Shown: one piece after another, positions 1-8,247 of the stretch | Numbering within the stretch: position 1 is the stretch's first letter | How the letters are laid out: every line of letters begins with the position of its first letter | Assembly (NCBI GenBank): GCA_934148995.1 | Contig: CAKPDM010000013.1 | Location: 1 to 38,802 of the forward strand | Length of the DNA stretch: 38,802 nucleotides | Direction: 5' to 3' | Source of the DNA: an uncultured Bacilli bacterium | GTDB lineage: Bacteria; Bacillota_I; Bacilli_A; RF39; UBA660 | Program-made: the position numbers and the translations under genes | The notes under the pieces: model-generated | What the model was told of the DNA's origin: nothing | Seen by the model: the letters and a program-made list of their open reading frames with translations, nothing else | Databases searched by the model: none

Positions 1-65
1 ATAAACAAAGCAAACTAACCATAGATTTAACTTAATTATCTTAAATTTTAACTTTTCTCGTACTA

Positions 66-95
66 AAAAGAAAAAGATGACTAAGTCATCATTAA
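66..95 (-). terminator. Rho-independent terminator ending the 8-kb minus-strand operon
   Basis: A GATGAC/GTCATC stem with a 3-nt loop (76-90) is followed on the minus strand by TTTTTCTTTTT. It lies directly after the stop codon of the PLP-enzyme gene. Confidence 0.7.
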
Positions 96-1321
96 TGAGA
101 AAGATCATTCTTTAGATTTTCAAAAGCTTTAGATACTGCTATTTTTCCATAAGCATAACTGATGGAACCTTGTTGATAAGCAATATAAGGAGCTCTTAAT
201 GGACCATCGCAGGATAATTCAATGGATGAACCATTAGTAAAACTTCCAGACGCCATAATTACTTCATCATCATAACCAGGCATTGGCGCAGGATAACAAG
301 TTGAAAAAGAATCAATTGGAGAATACTTTTGAATCTGTTGACAATAAGTAATTAAATCTTCTCTATCACCAAAAATAATACTTTGAACAATATCTACCCT
401 TTCAGCATTATACTTAGGTTCTACTTTATAACCATTTTCTTCCGCAAGATAAGCAGTTAAAACAGCTGTCTTTAAAGATGCAGCTACTACTGAAGGAGCA
501 AGAAATAGTCCTTGATAAAGACTTCTATTTATTCCAAGTGAAGGTCCCACTTCTCTTCCTTCGCCAGGAAGAGTCAAACGTTCAGCAACAAGTTCTATCA
601 ATTCGTGTTTACCTGCTACATAAGCTCCATTAGGAGCAATAGCACCACCTAAATTCTTAATTAGCGAACCAACCATCACATCTGCCCCAACCTCACAAGG
701 AGTCTTATCTTCGACTAGCTCACAATAACAATTATCAACCATTATTATAATATCTTTATTAATATCTTTGATAAATTTAATCACTTTAGCAAGCTTCTTA
801 ATAGCAAGACTTTCTCTAGTAGAATAACCCTTTGATCTTTGGATTTCTACTACTTTTATTTTGCTAGTAGTTAGTACCTCTTTTATCTCTTCATAATTAA
901 AGTCATTATCTACCAAGTCAACTTGTTTATAACTAATATTAAAACTCTTTAAACTGGAATTATTTTCTCTAAGACCAATTACTTCATCTAAGGTATCATA
1001 TGGTTTCCCAGAAATACTAAGTAAAGTATCTCCTGGTCTTAAAAGAGCAAAAAGAGTAACGGTTAGAGCATGACTACCAGAAATAAATTGACTTCTCACT
1101 AAGGCATCATCACTACCTAAGACTCTACTGAAAACCCTTTCTAACTTGTCACGACCTTCATCATTATAACCATAACCAGTAGTAGAATTAAAATCTGTTT
1201 CACTTACTCTTTCTTCCCTAAAAGCATTAAGAACTTTAAGACTATTTTTGGCTTCTTGTTTATCTATTTTTTTAAATTGCTCTGTTAATTTTTCTTCGAT
1301 TAATTCTAAATTCATTTTCAT
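92..1321 (-). CDS. PLP-dependent enzyme, methionine gamma-lyase / aluminium-resistance (YnbB-like) family
   Basis: A fold-type I PLP enzyme of the Cys/Met metabolism superfamily. The PLP-binding lysine lies in GSLIKNLGG (about residue 222), preceded by the cofactor-contacting Asp in MVDNCYCE. The N-terminal G-Y-G-Y-ND stretch and the GSHALT motif are typical of the YnbB-like family (about 410-420 aa), often annotated as aluminium-resistance protein or methionine gamma-lyase family protein. The physiological substrate is not settled. It is the last gene of the minus-strand operon. A GTG at 1324 (GTGA overlap) or an ATG at 1321 can start it; I chose ATG 1321, which overlaps the upstream TGA by one base. 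No strong SD is visible, so translational coupling is likely. The family call is firm, the reaction is inference. Confidence 0.85.
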   Translation of the reverse strand: MKMNLELIEEKLTEQFKKIDKQEAKNSLKVLNAFREERVSETDFNSTTGYGYNDEGRDKLERVFSRVLGSDDALVRSQFISGSHALTVTLFALLRPGDTLLSISGKPYDTLDEVIGLRENNSSLKSFNISYKQVDLVDNDFNYEEIKEVLTTSKIKVVEIQRSKGYSTRESLAIKKLAKVIKFIKDINKDIIIMVDNCYCELVEDKTPCEVGADVMVGSLIKNLGGAIAPNGAYVAGKHELIELVAERLTLPGEGREVGPSLGINRSLYQGLFLAPSVVAASLKTAVLTAYLAEENGYKVEPKYNAERVDIVQSIIFGDREDLITYCQQIQKYSPIDSFSTCYPAPMPGYDDEVIMASGSFTNGSSIELSCDGPLRAPYIAYQQGSISYAYGKIAVSKAFENLKNDLSH

Positions 1322-2049
1322 CACTCACTTACTTGTATTAAGAAATCGCTTTCTTTAAAATAGTTTTCCTCATCATAAACACTATAAATATTAAACTCTT
1401 TATAAACATACAGCTTGCTATCTTTCATATAATAATGAATACCATCCAAATATGGTTTATCACCTCTAAAATATAAGAAGCAATTATAATCACACTCACC
1501 GCCATAATAATTTTTACTTACAGCATCATTATAGAAATATTTAAATCTATCTGCAATCTTAGCTTCTACGTCATCATCGGTTAAATCAAATTTATCTAAT
1601 AAGTCAGCATCAGTTAAGACTGTTAAATCAGACAAGTTAATATTATAAGTCCTAAAGATTGGAAAGTAAACCTTATCAAAATAAGCCACTTTTACTACTA
1701 ATGATAAAATCTTATCACTTACGTCATATGTATAGGAAATTATATTTCTTGAATCACTATAATATTTATCTGTAAAAGATTCAATGTCTTCGTTAATAGC
1801 GGCCATCTTTGAACCTTTGATATTAAGATAAGGAATTACACTTTTAATCCCTTTATAAGTTCTTTCTTTCTTAGTATAGACAAGAGACTTGCTTTTTGTC
1901 TCTTTAATTGGTCTTATAAGATCCTTTTTAAAAGTTGAAGTATAAAGAAGAATTATAATTGCTACTATTATTAGACCAAGAATAACTAGACCTGATTTCT
2001 TTAGTTTTATCTTGTCTTCTTCACTTAAATTAAACTGTTCTAGCATCAT
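1321..2049 (-). CDS. Single-TM anchored extracytoplasmic protein, RsiV/PdaC-like (DUF3298/DUF4163-type) C-terminus
   Basis: About 242 aa: a charged cytoplasmic N-terminus of about 25 residues, one TM helix (SGLVILGLIIVAIIILLY), then an extracytoplasmic domain. The domain has the alternating pattern ISYTYDV..ILSLVV..YFPIFRTYNINL, seen in DUF3298/DUF4163 proteins such as the RsiV and PdaC lysozyme/peptidoglycan-binding domains. That assignment is by pattern only. It is a clear paralogue of the gene at 3695-4402 (shared FPIFRTYN/YPIFKTYN, a DLLDKFDLTDDD/ELLNDFDKTDTD block, and CDYNCFL/CDYSCFL). A GTG at 2055 lies inside the SD GAGGGGTG, so the start is ATG 2049 (or 2046). It follows the CHAP protein gene by 14 bp, suggesting the two products act together at the wall. 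Confidence 0.6.
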   Translation of the reverse strand: MMLEQFNLSEEDKIKLKKSGLVILGLIIVAIIILLYTSTFKKDLIRPIKETKSKSLVYTKKERTYKGIKSVIPYLNIKGSKMAAINEDIESFTDKYYSDSRNIISYTYDVSDKILSLVVKVAYFDKVYFPIFRTYNINLSDLTVLTDADLLDKFDLTDDDVEAKIADRFKYFYNDAVSKNYYGGECDYNCFLYFRGDKPYLDGIHYYMKDSKLYVYKEFNIYSVYDEENYFKESDFLIQVSE

Positions 2050-2063
2050 TTTCACCCCTCAAA

Positions 2064-2960
2064 CTAATATGCTGGCGTTCCATAGCCATAAACGTAACCA
2101 GTAGATCTAGGATGAATTCTTTCTGCTACGGAGTCAGCAGTATTACCTTCTATTGTATAAACATTATCACTTGAAGCCTTAGTAACTATTCCGGTATGGG
2201 AACCACCACCAGGTCCGAAGAAAATAATATCACCAGGTTGAGGTGTGTAACCGCTTCCTTCTGTGTGGAATGAACCCTTACTTTGAAAGAATTCAACGCC
2301 AGCACTACAAGCAGCATACTTAGGAATGATACCTGAATCAATAAAACCAGCTTCATTTGCACACCAAGAAACAAACATAGCACACCAGGGAGCAGAGCCA
2401 TCAAATCCCATATAAGTTTCATATTTCATATGAGAACCATCAGCTTCATTATTACCTATTTCCTTTTTAGCTATATTGATTAATCTTTCTGCCCCTTCAC
2501 CAGCTACTCCACTACTACTGCTTTTGTAATTCTTTAATCCTGATAAATCACCAAACATATTCTTTAAACCGGATCCTTTTTCAGTTCCAGCTCCATCTTG
2601 ATAAGCAGCAGCACTAATAGAAGTAGCCGAAGTTTCAGACGCAGTAAAACAACCTAACACACTAAAAGTAGTTCCCCCGTCATTAGCCCCCGCTATATTA
2701 TTAAGATGTACAACTATATTGAGAAAACTTGGAACCATAAAAATTATAATAGCCGCTATTATTCTTTTAGCAATACCACCTACTCCTTTTTTATCATCAG
2801 GATTAAATATAAGTTTAGCAGTATTAATACTAGCAAAAACTATCAATATAATAGGAACGATTATACATATTCTTTTAAAGATATTATAAAACAAGTTTAA
2901 ACTACCAGCAACAGCATAGTCCGAGCAATTTGAATTAAGATCCACTAAAAATTTAATCAT
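2064..2960 (-). CDS. Two-TM (TrbC/VirB2-like) protein with C-terminal CHAP peptidoglycan hydrolase domain
   Basis: 298 aa. Residues 1-105 hold two TM helices (about 31-50 and 67-86) separated by a short basic loop, resembling the TrbC/VirB2 pilin-like layout. Cys12 and Cys104, just outside the membrane segments, are conserved in the paralogue at 4411-5484. A Ser/Ala-rich linker ends in GDLSGLKNY (137-145), which the paralogue also has. The C-terminal domain (about 155-298) is a CHAP amidase/endopeptidase: Cys193 in PWCAMFVSW, His255 in SHTGIV, Glu271/Asn273 in TIEGNT. It should cleave peptidoglycan peptides outside the cell. The start ATG overlaps the SDR stop (ATGA) and has the SD GGAGGGG. 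The CHAP call is firm; the TrbC-like label is a resemblance. Confidence 0.8.
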   Translation of the reverse strand: MIKFLVDLNSNCSDYAVAGSLNLFYNIFKRICIIVPIILIVFASINTAKLIFNPDDKKGVGGIAKRIIAAIIIFMVPSFLNIVVHLNNIAGANDGGTTFSVLGCFTASETSATSISAAAYQDGAGTEKGSGLKNMFGDLSGLKNYKSSSSGVAGEGAERLINIAKKEIGNNEADGSHMKYETYMGFDGSAPWCAMFVSWCANEAGFIDSGIIPKYAACSAGVEFFQSKGSFHTEGSGYTPQPGDIIFFGPGGGSHTGIVTKASSDNVYTIEGNTADSVAERIHPRSTGYVYGYGTPAY

Positions 2961-3682
2961 TTTACCCCTCCATCTACCTTAATGATTGTGTTATTTATGT
3001 AACTTGCTTTTTGGCTAGCTAAAAATGCTACAACATTAGCAACTTCTATCGGTTCAGCAAATCGTCTTAAGAATATTTTACTTTCTTCCTGCTTTTTAAA
3101 TTCACTTGTAAGAGTTTTATTTATCTTTGTATTTACCCAACCCGGACAGACACAATTAACTCGAACTTCAGGAGCAAGATAAAGAGCTAAATTATTAGTT
3201 AAAGAAATTAAAGCTTTTTTGGAAGCATCATAATCTACACTCTCCGGATAATACTCACTTAAAGCATTATTTGAAGAAATGTTAATAATCGTTCCATTAG
3301 CGTCTTTTAGTAAAGAAGATAAACCTTTAGCTAAAAGAAATGGAGCCACTAAGTTAACATCTAGTACCTCTAAAAATTCTTTTTTTTCTTTAAGCATTAA
3401 ATCATTGTCATTAGTAAGAGCAGCATTATTTACTAAAACGTCTAAAGAAAAATAATCCTTTTTAATACCTTCAACTAAGGAATTAATCTCTTCTTCTTTA
3501 GTTAAATCTGTCTTATACATTCTAACAGTTCTTTTATACTTATTTCTAATATCGCTAGCAAGATTCAAAACTCCTACTTCATCATTATGATAATGTAAAA
3601 TTATATCATAACCATTTTCTGCTAAAGTAAGTGCTATACTTTTTCCAATATCACTAGTACTTCCAGTTATTAATGCTACCAT
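2957..3682 (-). CDS. Short-chain dehydrogenase/reductase (FabG-like SDR)
   Basis: A classical NAD(P)-dependent SDR of 241 aa. It has the cofactor motif TGSTSDIG (6-13), NNAA at 85-88, the active-site Asn110, Ser136/137, and the YxxxK catalytic pair Tyr151/Lys155. A C-terminal DGG completes the fold. It lies between the two halves of the duplicated wall-hydrolase module and overlaps the CHAP gene by 4 bp, so it is cotranscribed with them. SD AGGAGT is 7-8 nt before the ATG. Without a companion acyl-carrier or polyketide gene the substrate cannot be named, and a true FabG role is unproven. Confidence 0.85.
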   Translation of the reverse strand: MVALITGSTSDIGKSIALTLAENGYDIILHYHNDEVGVLNLASDIRNKYKRTVRMYKTDLTKEEEINSLVEGIKKDYFSLDVLVNNAALTNDNDLMLKEKKEFLEVLDVNLVAPFLLAKGLSSLLKDANGTIINISSNNALSEYYPESVDYDASKKALISLTNNLALYLAPEVRVNCVCPGWVNTKINKTLTSEFKKQEESKIFLRRFAEPIEVANVVAFLASQKASYINNTIIKVDGGVK

Positions 3683-3694
3683 AAATTGTCACTC

Positions 3695-4402
3695 CTAATC
3701 TATATTAAATAAGAAAGTTTCATTTTCATAGAATTTTTCTTCACCAATATTAGAAAAAATCATAAAACTATGAAAAAATTTTAACTTGTTGTTTTCAACA
3801 TATAAGTAGTTATCATCAGTATAACTAGTTATCTTTCTTCTTTCCAAAAAGCAAGAATAATCACATTCTGACTTATTTAAATATAATTTATCTAACTCAC
3901 CTTGATAATATTCTTTCATTTTATTTTCTAAAGATAAACTAATGTCTGTATCAGTTTTATCAAAATCATTTAATAGTTCTTCATCACTTACTAAGTCTTT
4001 TGTTTCTAAAGAAAAATTATACGTCTTAAAGATAGGATAAGTATATCCAGTATCCGCATCTACAACATGTGTAATAGTAACCACCGAAAAATATTTATCA
4101 TTAACACTATACTGATAATTAAAAGATGAATTACGTCCTCTAGTCGCCGCATTAAAGTCACTTGTAATCTCTTCATTTACTTTCTTAGCATCCATACTAT
4201 CTATAACAATCGTCGGCATATAAGAAGAAATTTTTGTTCCTGGAATAGTATAGGAAGTTGCTTGTTTAATAAAGTTAGAAGCTTTTACTTTATCTTTTTT
4301 GAAAATATTACCAATAGTAACTAAGAAGATAATAACTAATAAAATCACTATACCAATGATTACATATTTTCTAATTTTAATCTTTTCTTCTTCTAATTCC
4401 AT
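3695..4402 (-). CDS. Single-TM anchored extracytoplasmic protein, RsiV/PdaC-like; paralogue of 1321-2049
   Basis: 235 aa with a charged N-terminus, one TM helix (YVIIGIVILLVIIFLVTIG, about residues 13-31), and an extracytoplasmic domain ending FLFNID. It shares the YPIFKTYNFSL block, an acidic ELLNDFDKTDTD segment and the CDYSCFL motif with its paralogue 1.6 kb downstream, so the two arose by duplication. The domain pattern resembles DUF3298/DUF4163 (lysozyme/peptidoglycan-binding RsiV, PdaC), but there is no obvious anti-sigma domain on the cytoplasmic side. It follows the amidase gene by 8 bp (SD AGGAGC). It probably partners the hydrolase encoded immediately upstream; that is inference from the repeated pairing. 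Confidence 0.6.
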   Translation of the reverse strand: MELEEEKIKIRKYVIIGIVILLVIIFLVTIGNIFKKDKVKASNFIKQATSYTIPGTKISSYMPTIVIDSMDAKKVNEEITSDFNAATRGRNSSFNYQYSVNDKYFSVVTITHVVDADTGYTYPIFKTYNFSLETKDLVSDEELLNDFDKTDTDISLSLENKMKEYYQGELDKLYLNKSECDYSCFLERRKITSYTDDNYLYVENNKLKFFHSFMIFSNIGEEKFYENETFLFNID

Positions 4403-4410
4403 AGCTGCTC

Positions 4411-5484
4411 CTATCTAGAGATTTTATCTCCATAATTTTTTTTAAAAACTAAAGCTAGTTCATGAGCTATTTTTTCTTTATTATCTTCATACTTAGCCAT
4501 CGCTGTATTATTAGTATAAAACTCAACTTCTATATAAGTCATAGGAATACCTAGACTTTGAAAGTACCTTTGATTTTGTAAACTCTGTGCAATATTGCTA
4601 CGACTAACACCCGTATATTTTACTACTGCTGCTTTTAACTGTTCATCAATGCTAGAAATAGCTGTTGAACCACGCATTAGAAGTGTACCACTAGCACTAC
4701 TACTATCCGCAGCATTAAAGTGAATTTCTATTACATGGGTAAATTTTTTGAACTTTTCTTCATTTTGTTTAAATTCATCTGTATTCAATCGCATTTCTAT
4801 ATATAATGACTTGTTCATTCTCTCATCTTTTCCACCTAACATCTCGTTAGCAATCGAAGCTTTCAAGTTCATTGAATCTAGTTCATTTTTTAAAAGTTTA
4901 GCAAGCTTTCTTGTTTCAGTTGGTTCAACATAAGTAGTATTTTCTTCACGACACTCGTTACCAGCTTGATCACAATATGGAGAATAAGAGTGTCCAGCAA
5001 CAATTAAAATTCCACCATCACCTAAGCTCTCACTTGTGTCACTATCACTTTTTACATAATTTTTAAGTCCTGACAAATCACCATACATTCCACTTAACCC
5101 TTTACCAGGTTCTGTTCCTGCTCCTGAGACAAACACACCAGTACCAATATTTTTATTAGCTTCAACAGCGGCTTGATAACAAGTCGTAAAATTGAAAACG
5201 TCACTAGATTCACTAGAAGCATACGAAAGAAGACTCATTGTTAAATTCAAAAGAGATGGAACAAGAAAGATAATAACAGCTGCTGCTACTTTTTTAAATA
5301 TCTTTTTTAGTCCATCTTTTTGTTTAGGGTCAATTGTCATCGTTAAAAGGGAAACAGCCAAAGAAAGGATTAAAATAATTGGTACAATAATCGTCACCCA
5401 TTTCATTCCCTCATAGAATGTACTTATTCCTCTTGCCATAGCAACATCAGAACAAGCATTGTTTATAGATGTCAATAAATACAT
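4411..5484 (-). CDS. Two-TM (TrbC/VirB2-like) protein with C-terminal N-acetylmuramoyl-L-alanine amidase (Amidase_3) domain
   Basis: 357 aa. The N-terminal about 105 residues match the CHAP protein at 2064-2960: a CSD motif at Cys11, two TM helices (about 30-50 and 67-88), a second Cys102, and the linker motif GDLSGLKNY (135-143). The C-terminal part (about 158-357) is a zinc amidase of the Amidase_3 fold: ligands His165 (VAGHS), Glu190 (ETRKL) and His255 (IEIHFNA), and a catalytic Glu in YIEVEFYTN (319/321). It should cut the MurNAc-L-Ala bond at the outer membrane face. SD AAAGGTGAT precedes ATG 5484, 4 bp after trmR. The same membrane module therefore carries two different hydrolases in one operon. 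Confidence 0.8.
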   Translation of the reverse strand: MYLLTSINNACSDVAMARGISTFYEGMKWVTIIVPIILILSLAVSLLTMTIDPKQKDGLKKIFKKVAAAVIIFLVPSLLNLTMSLLSYASSESSDVFNFTTCYQAAVEANKNIGTGVFVSGAGTEPGKGLSGMYGDLSGLKNYVKSDSDTSESLGDGGILIVAGHSYSPYCDQAGNECREENTTYVEPTETRKLAKLLKNELDSMNLKASIANEMLGGKDERMNKSLYIEMRLNTDEFKQNEEKFKKFTHVIEIHFNAADSSSASGTLLMRGSTAISSIDEQLKAAVVKYTGVSRSNIAQSLQNQRYFQSLGIPMTYIEVEFYTNNTAMAKYEDNKEKIAHELALVFKKNYGDKISR

Positions 5485-5488
5485 ACGA

Positions 5489-6094
5489 TCACCTTTCTTT
5501 TCTTTTACTTACAGCAATTCCATCTCCCACATCTTGAATAACTGTTTCGTAGTTTTCATTATTTTTTAAAAAGGTAATATAATCTTTAATCTTTCTGACA
5601 ATTGCTCTTACATTACGACTTTCAATTTCTTTTTCATTTTTATTAACTAGTCCATGAAAATACATATTATCTGTTATTATATATCCATCACTCGTTAGAT
5701 TGCGTTCGAATAATTCAAAGAATTTTTGACTTTGTGCTTTAGCAGCATCAATAAATATTAAGTCAAAAGTATCATCTAATCTAACATTTAAAGCATCTTG
5801 ATAGATTAAAGTTATTCTATCTTCTAAATGGCATCTCTTAATATTTTTTAAAGCTTCCATATAACGGTCACTATCACGTTCGATACTTGTTATTTGTAAG
5901 TTTTTATTACACAAAGCCATCATGATAGCAGAATAACCAATAGCAGTTCCTACTTCTAGTATTTTAACTCGTTGATTTTTAATAATAAAATTGGTTAAGA
6001 AATCAATTCCGGCGTCTTCCATAATTGGTACTTTATTTTCTTTAGCATATTTTTTTATATCTTTAATTATTTGATAAGTTTCATCATCTACCAT
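5489..6094 (-). CDS. trmR: SAM-dependent O-methyltransferase, TrmR (YrrM) family
   Basis: 201 aa, class I methyltransferase of the COMT-like O-methyltransferase_3 family. Motif I is ILEVGTAIGYSA (about 45-56), followed by the acidic SIERD and DLIFIDAAKAQ. In Bacillus subtilis the orthologue YrrM/TrmR sits next to mltG (yrrL) and methylates 5-hydroxyuridine at tRNA position 34 to 5-methoxyuridine. Here it overlaps the 3' end of mltG by 7 bp. The two U32 genes expected to make the hydroxyuridine substrate lie about 6 kb away (11563-13552), which supports this role over a small-molecule methyltransferase. Confidence 0.8.
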   Translation of the reverse strand: MVDDETYQIIKDIKKYAKENKVPIMEDAGIDFLTNFIIKNQRVKILEVGTAIGYSAIMMALCNKNLQITSIERDSDRYMEALKNIKRCHLEDRITLIYQDALNVRLDDTFDLIFIDAAKAQSQKFFELFERNLTSDGYIITDNMYFHGLVNKNEKEIESRNVRAIVRKIKDYITFLKNNENYETVIQDVGDGIAVSKRKER

Positions 6095-7149
6095 ATCCAG
6101 TCACCTTTATCTTTCAATTCTTTTACTTTGGCACTATGTTCACTACTGGTTTTGGTGTAGTAAACATTACCATTTTTATCAGCAACAAAATAATAATAAT
6201 CTGAACTTGTTGGATTAATACTTGCTTCAATACTAGATTTTGATGGATTACAAATTGGTCCTACTGGTAATTTACCAGCCATCTGGCTACTTCTAGTATT
6301 ATAAGGATTATAAGTATTAAACATCTCACTTGTTAAGTCCTTTGTCATATCTTCACTAAAGGCATAATAAGTAGTTACATCACTACCAAGATTCATATTC
6401 TTACTAAGTCTATTTTGAAAAACTCCTACTATCATCTTTCGGTCTTTTTCTTTAACTCCTTCTAGTTCAGCCATGGAAGCTAGTGTTAATATATCATGAA
6501 TATTTGCTTTATTTACTTTATTCTTATATGGCTCTAGATTTTTTTCTTCTTGGTCTAGAAGTGTTTTAACAACTTCTTCAATACTGACATCTTTATCTTT
6601 AAAGTTATAAGTGTCTGGAGCTAGGTATCCTTCTAAACCGTAGTAGATATCATCATTTAAGATATCATCTGTTAAAAACCAATAAGAATTAATAAGACTA
6701 GTAAGATAAGTCTTATCTTTCATCTTAGCAAGAAAGTCTTCTTCACTAATGTTAGTATTAGTACTAAGAACTTTAGCATAATCTTTGATAGTTTTGCCTT
6801 CTTTAAATGTTATAGAAATATCATCATTAGCTTTTCCTACTTCTAATAAAGAAACAATTGTATCTAAATCCATACTTTTCTTTAAGTCATAAGTTGCAGC
6901 TTTAATAGTTTGTTTTCTATTTAGTTTCATATATACTTTAAAGAAAAAGGAATTTTTAATCAAGTTTTTTTCTTTTAAAAGATTAGCTATTTCGCTAGTA
7001 CTCATTCCTTGCTTTACTACTACTTCATAAGTTGCCATACTTTTTTTATCAACTGGACTAATTTCATATTGATAAACACCAAAAGTTCCTAAAAGTAGTA
7101 GACCAAGTATTAAAAATATTGTTGCTATTTTACGCATCGAATCACACAT
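6088..7149 (-). CDS. mltG: Endolytic murein transglycosylase MltG (YceG-like)
   Basis: 353 aa. It has a short cytoplasmic N-terminus, one TM helix (about 9-25), a LysM-like segment (about 40-105: VKQGMSTSEIANLLKEKNLI) and the YceG catalytic domain. The catalytic Glu is in LASMAELEG (Glu228), and the family block ending with GPICNPSKSSIEASINP is present near the C-terminus. MltG cleaves nascent glycan strands in the membrane and limits their length. Order ruvX-DUF1292-mltG-trmR is the classic Firmicutes arrangement. ATG 7149 follows AAGGGAAG closely; an internal ATG at 7137 would remove four residues and is an alternative. Confidence 0.93.
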   Translation of the reverse strand: MCDSMRKIATIFLILGLLLLGTFGVYQYEISPVDKKSMATYEVVVKQGMSTSEIANLLKEKNLIKNSFFFKVYMKLNRKQTIKAATYDLKKSMDLDTIVSLLEVGKANDDISITFKEGKTIKDYAKVLSTNTNISEEDFLAKMKDKTYLTSLINSYWFLTDDILNDDIYYGLEGYLAPDTYNFKDKDVSIEEVVKTLLDQEEKNLEPYKNKVNKANIHDILTLASMAELEGVKEKDRKMIVGVFQNRLSKNMNLGSDVTTYYAFSEDMTKDLTSEMFNTYNPYNTRSSQMAGKLPVGPICNPSKSSIEASINPTSSDYYYFVADKNGNVYYTKTSSEHSAKVKELKDKGDWIW

Positions 7150-7176
7150 CTTCCCTTTTTATGAATAAGTAGCAAA

Positions 7177-7467
7177 TTATTCTTCGCTACTCGTTCCTTC
7201 TTTTACTGTTTCTTGAATTGTATTTAAAATAGTTTCAATTATTTTCCATTCTTTATCGGTTTCAATGGGGTCAAGTTTGGTAGAAGTTCCTTCTCCTTTT
7301 TGGTAAGTACTAGCATAAACTTGAATATTTCCTTCTTCATCAGTTGAGTTATCAGTATAAACGATATAACTTTTATTAGTTTCCTCACTATCAAAAGTGA
7401 ATAACACGTCATATACTACTTCTTTTCCTTCTTCGTCGATTAATGTAAATTGGTTTTTATTTTCCAT
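7177..7467 (-). CDS. DUF1292 family protein (YrzB-like)
   Basis: 96 aa, acidic. It shows the DUF1292 core: FTLIDEEGKEVVYDVLFTFDSEE, then a YIVYTDN segment and an ASTY block. The function is unknown. In Firmicutes this small gene lies between ruvX and mltG or downstream of them, as here. It overlaps the 3' end of ruvX by 11 bp and has SD AAAGGAAAAG, consistent with coupled translation in the operon. Confidence 0.85.
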   Translation of the reverse strand: MENKNQFTLIDEEGKEVVYDVLFTFDSEETNKSYIVYTDNSTDEEGNIQVYASTYQKGEGTSTKLDPIETDKEWKIIETILNTIQETVKEGTSSEE

Positions 7468-7885
7468 CTTTTTCTTTTCCTTTCATATCTAAGTAAGTTT
7501 GTAAGATAATTGTAGCAGCAACGGAGTCGATTACTTTTTTACGTTTTTTTCTACTAGTATCACCTAGTAAGAGTACTTTCTCAGCTTCGGTAGTAGATAG
7601 TCGCTCGTCCATTAAGAAAACTGGTAAACCAAATTTTTCTTCTAGTTCTTGTTTTAAAACTAAGGTTTCTTCTACTCTTTTTCCACAGGTATTATTCATA
7701 TTTTTAGGATACCCTAGGACAAAAGCTTCGATTTTTTCTTCACTAACTATTCTTTCTAATTCGGTAAATATTTCTTCTTTTGTTTGATAACGAATAACGC
7801 CATGATTACTCGCTAAAAAACCAGTCCGGTCTGATATGGCAAGACCAACTGTTTTTGTTCCATAGTCAAGTCCTAAATAACGCAA
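7457..7885 (-). CDS. ruvX: Putative pre-16S rRNA nuclease / Holliday junction resolvase RuvX (YqgF)
   Basis: 142 aa with the RNase H-like YqgF fold. The first catalytic Asp lies in LGLDYGTKTVGLAISD, a Glu in FVLGYPKNMNNT..VEET, and the final acid motif is DERLSTTEAE with D in VIDSVAA. YqgF family members process 16S rRNA 5' ends; a resolvase role is older and less certain. The start is TTG at 7885, fixed by SD AAAGGA 7 nt upstream and by the family's N-terminus. It follows ireB by 4 bp. Confidence 0.92.
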   Translation of the reverse strand: MRYLGLDYGTKTVGLAISDRTGFLASNHGVIRYQTKEEIFTELERIVSEEKIEAFVLGYPKNMNNTCGKRVEETLVLKQELEEKFGLPVFLMDERLSTTEAEKVLLLGDTSRKKRKKVIDSVAATIILQTYLDMKGKEKDGK

Positions 7886-7889
7886 GGAG

Positions 7890-8135
7890 CTATCCTTTCA
7901 AGAGATTAGTTAGTAATACTTCAACTACTTTACTACGGTCTAATGATTGCATTTTACGTCTAGCATCTTGATAACTAGAAATATAACCTAAGTCACCACT
8001 AATCAGATAACCTACTATTTGATCTATCGGGTTATAGCCTCTTTCTCTTAATGATAGATAAACTTCTTTTAGTATTTTTTGAACCTCTTTTGTATCTTTA
8101 GATTCAATTTGAAAAAGCATTGTCTTGTCATTCAT
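7890..8135 (-). CDS. ireB: IreB family regulatory phosphoprotein (DUF965)
   Basis: 81 aa, with the family signature EVYLSLRERGYNPIDQIVGY followed by SGDLGYISSYQDAR. In enterococci IreB is phosphorylated by the IreK Ser/Thr kinase and tunes cephalosporin resistance. The family is usually encoded between alaS and ruvX. A GTG at 8147 lies inside the SD itself (GAGGTG), so the ATG at 8135, 8-9 nt downstream, is the start. It is the first gene of the minus-strand operon and has a recognisable promoter upstream. Confidence 0.93.
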   Translation of the reverse strand: MNDKTMLFQIESKDTKEVQKILKEVYLSLRERGYNPIDQIVGYLISGDLGYISSYQDARRKMQSLDRSKVVEVLLTNLLKG

Positions 8136-8169
8136 TATATATTTCACCTCACTACAATTTCTTAAAATT

Positions 8170-8198
8170 ATTCTAACATTTTTTTAAGTCTTAGTAAA
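8170..8198 (-). promoter_or_regulatory. SigA-type promoter of the ireB operon
   Basis: On the minus strand: -35 TTTACT (8198-8193), 17-bp spacer, -10 TAGAAT (8175-8170) with an extended TGT just before it. It sits about 35 bp before the ireB start, in the divergent gap with the membrane-protein gene. Confidence 0.6.
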
Positions 8199-8247
8199 GC
8201 TTTCATATTATTATTTCTAATTACATATTTTTATATAGGTGATATGT

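Noticed and set aside
2186..2422. Open frame on the minus strand inside the CHAP protein gene
   Set aside because: It is out of frame with the well-supported CHAP gene, has no SD and shows no family pattern. The same holds for the other long frames antisense to or inside smc, the surface proteins and the methylase.
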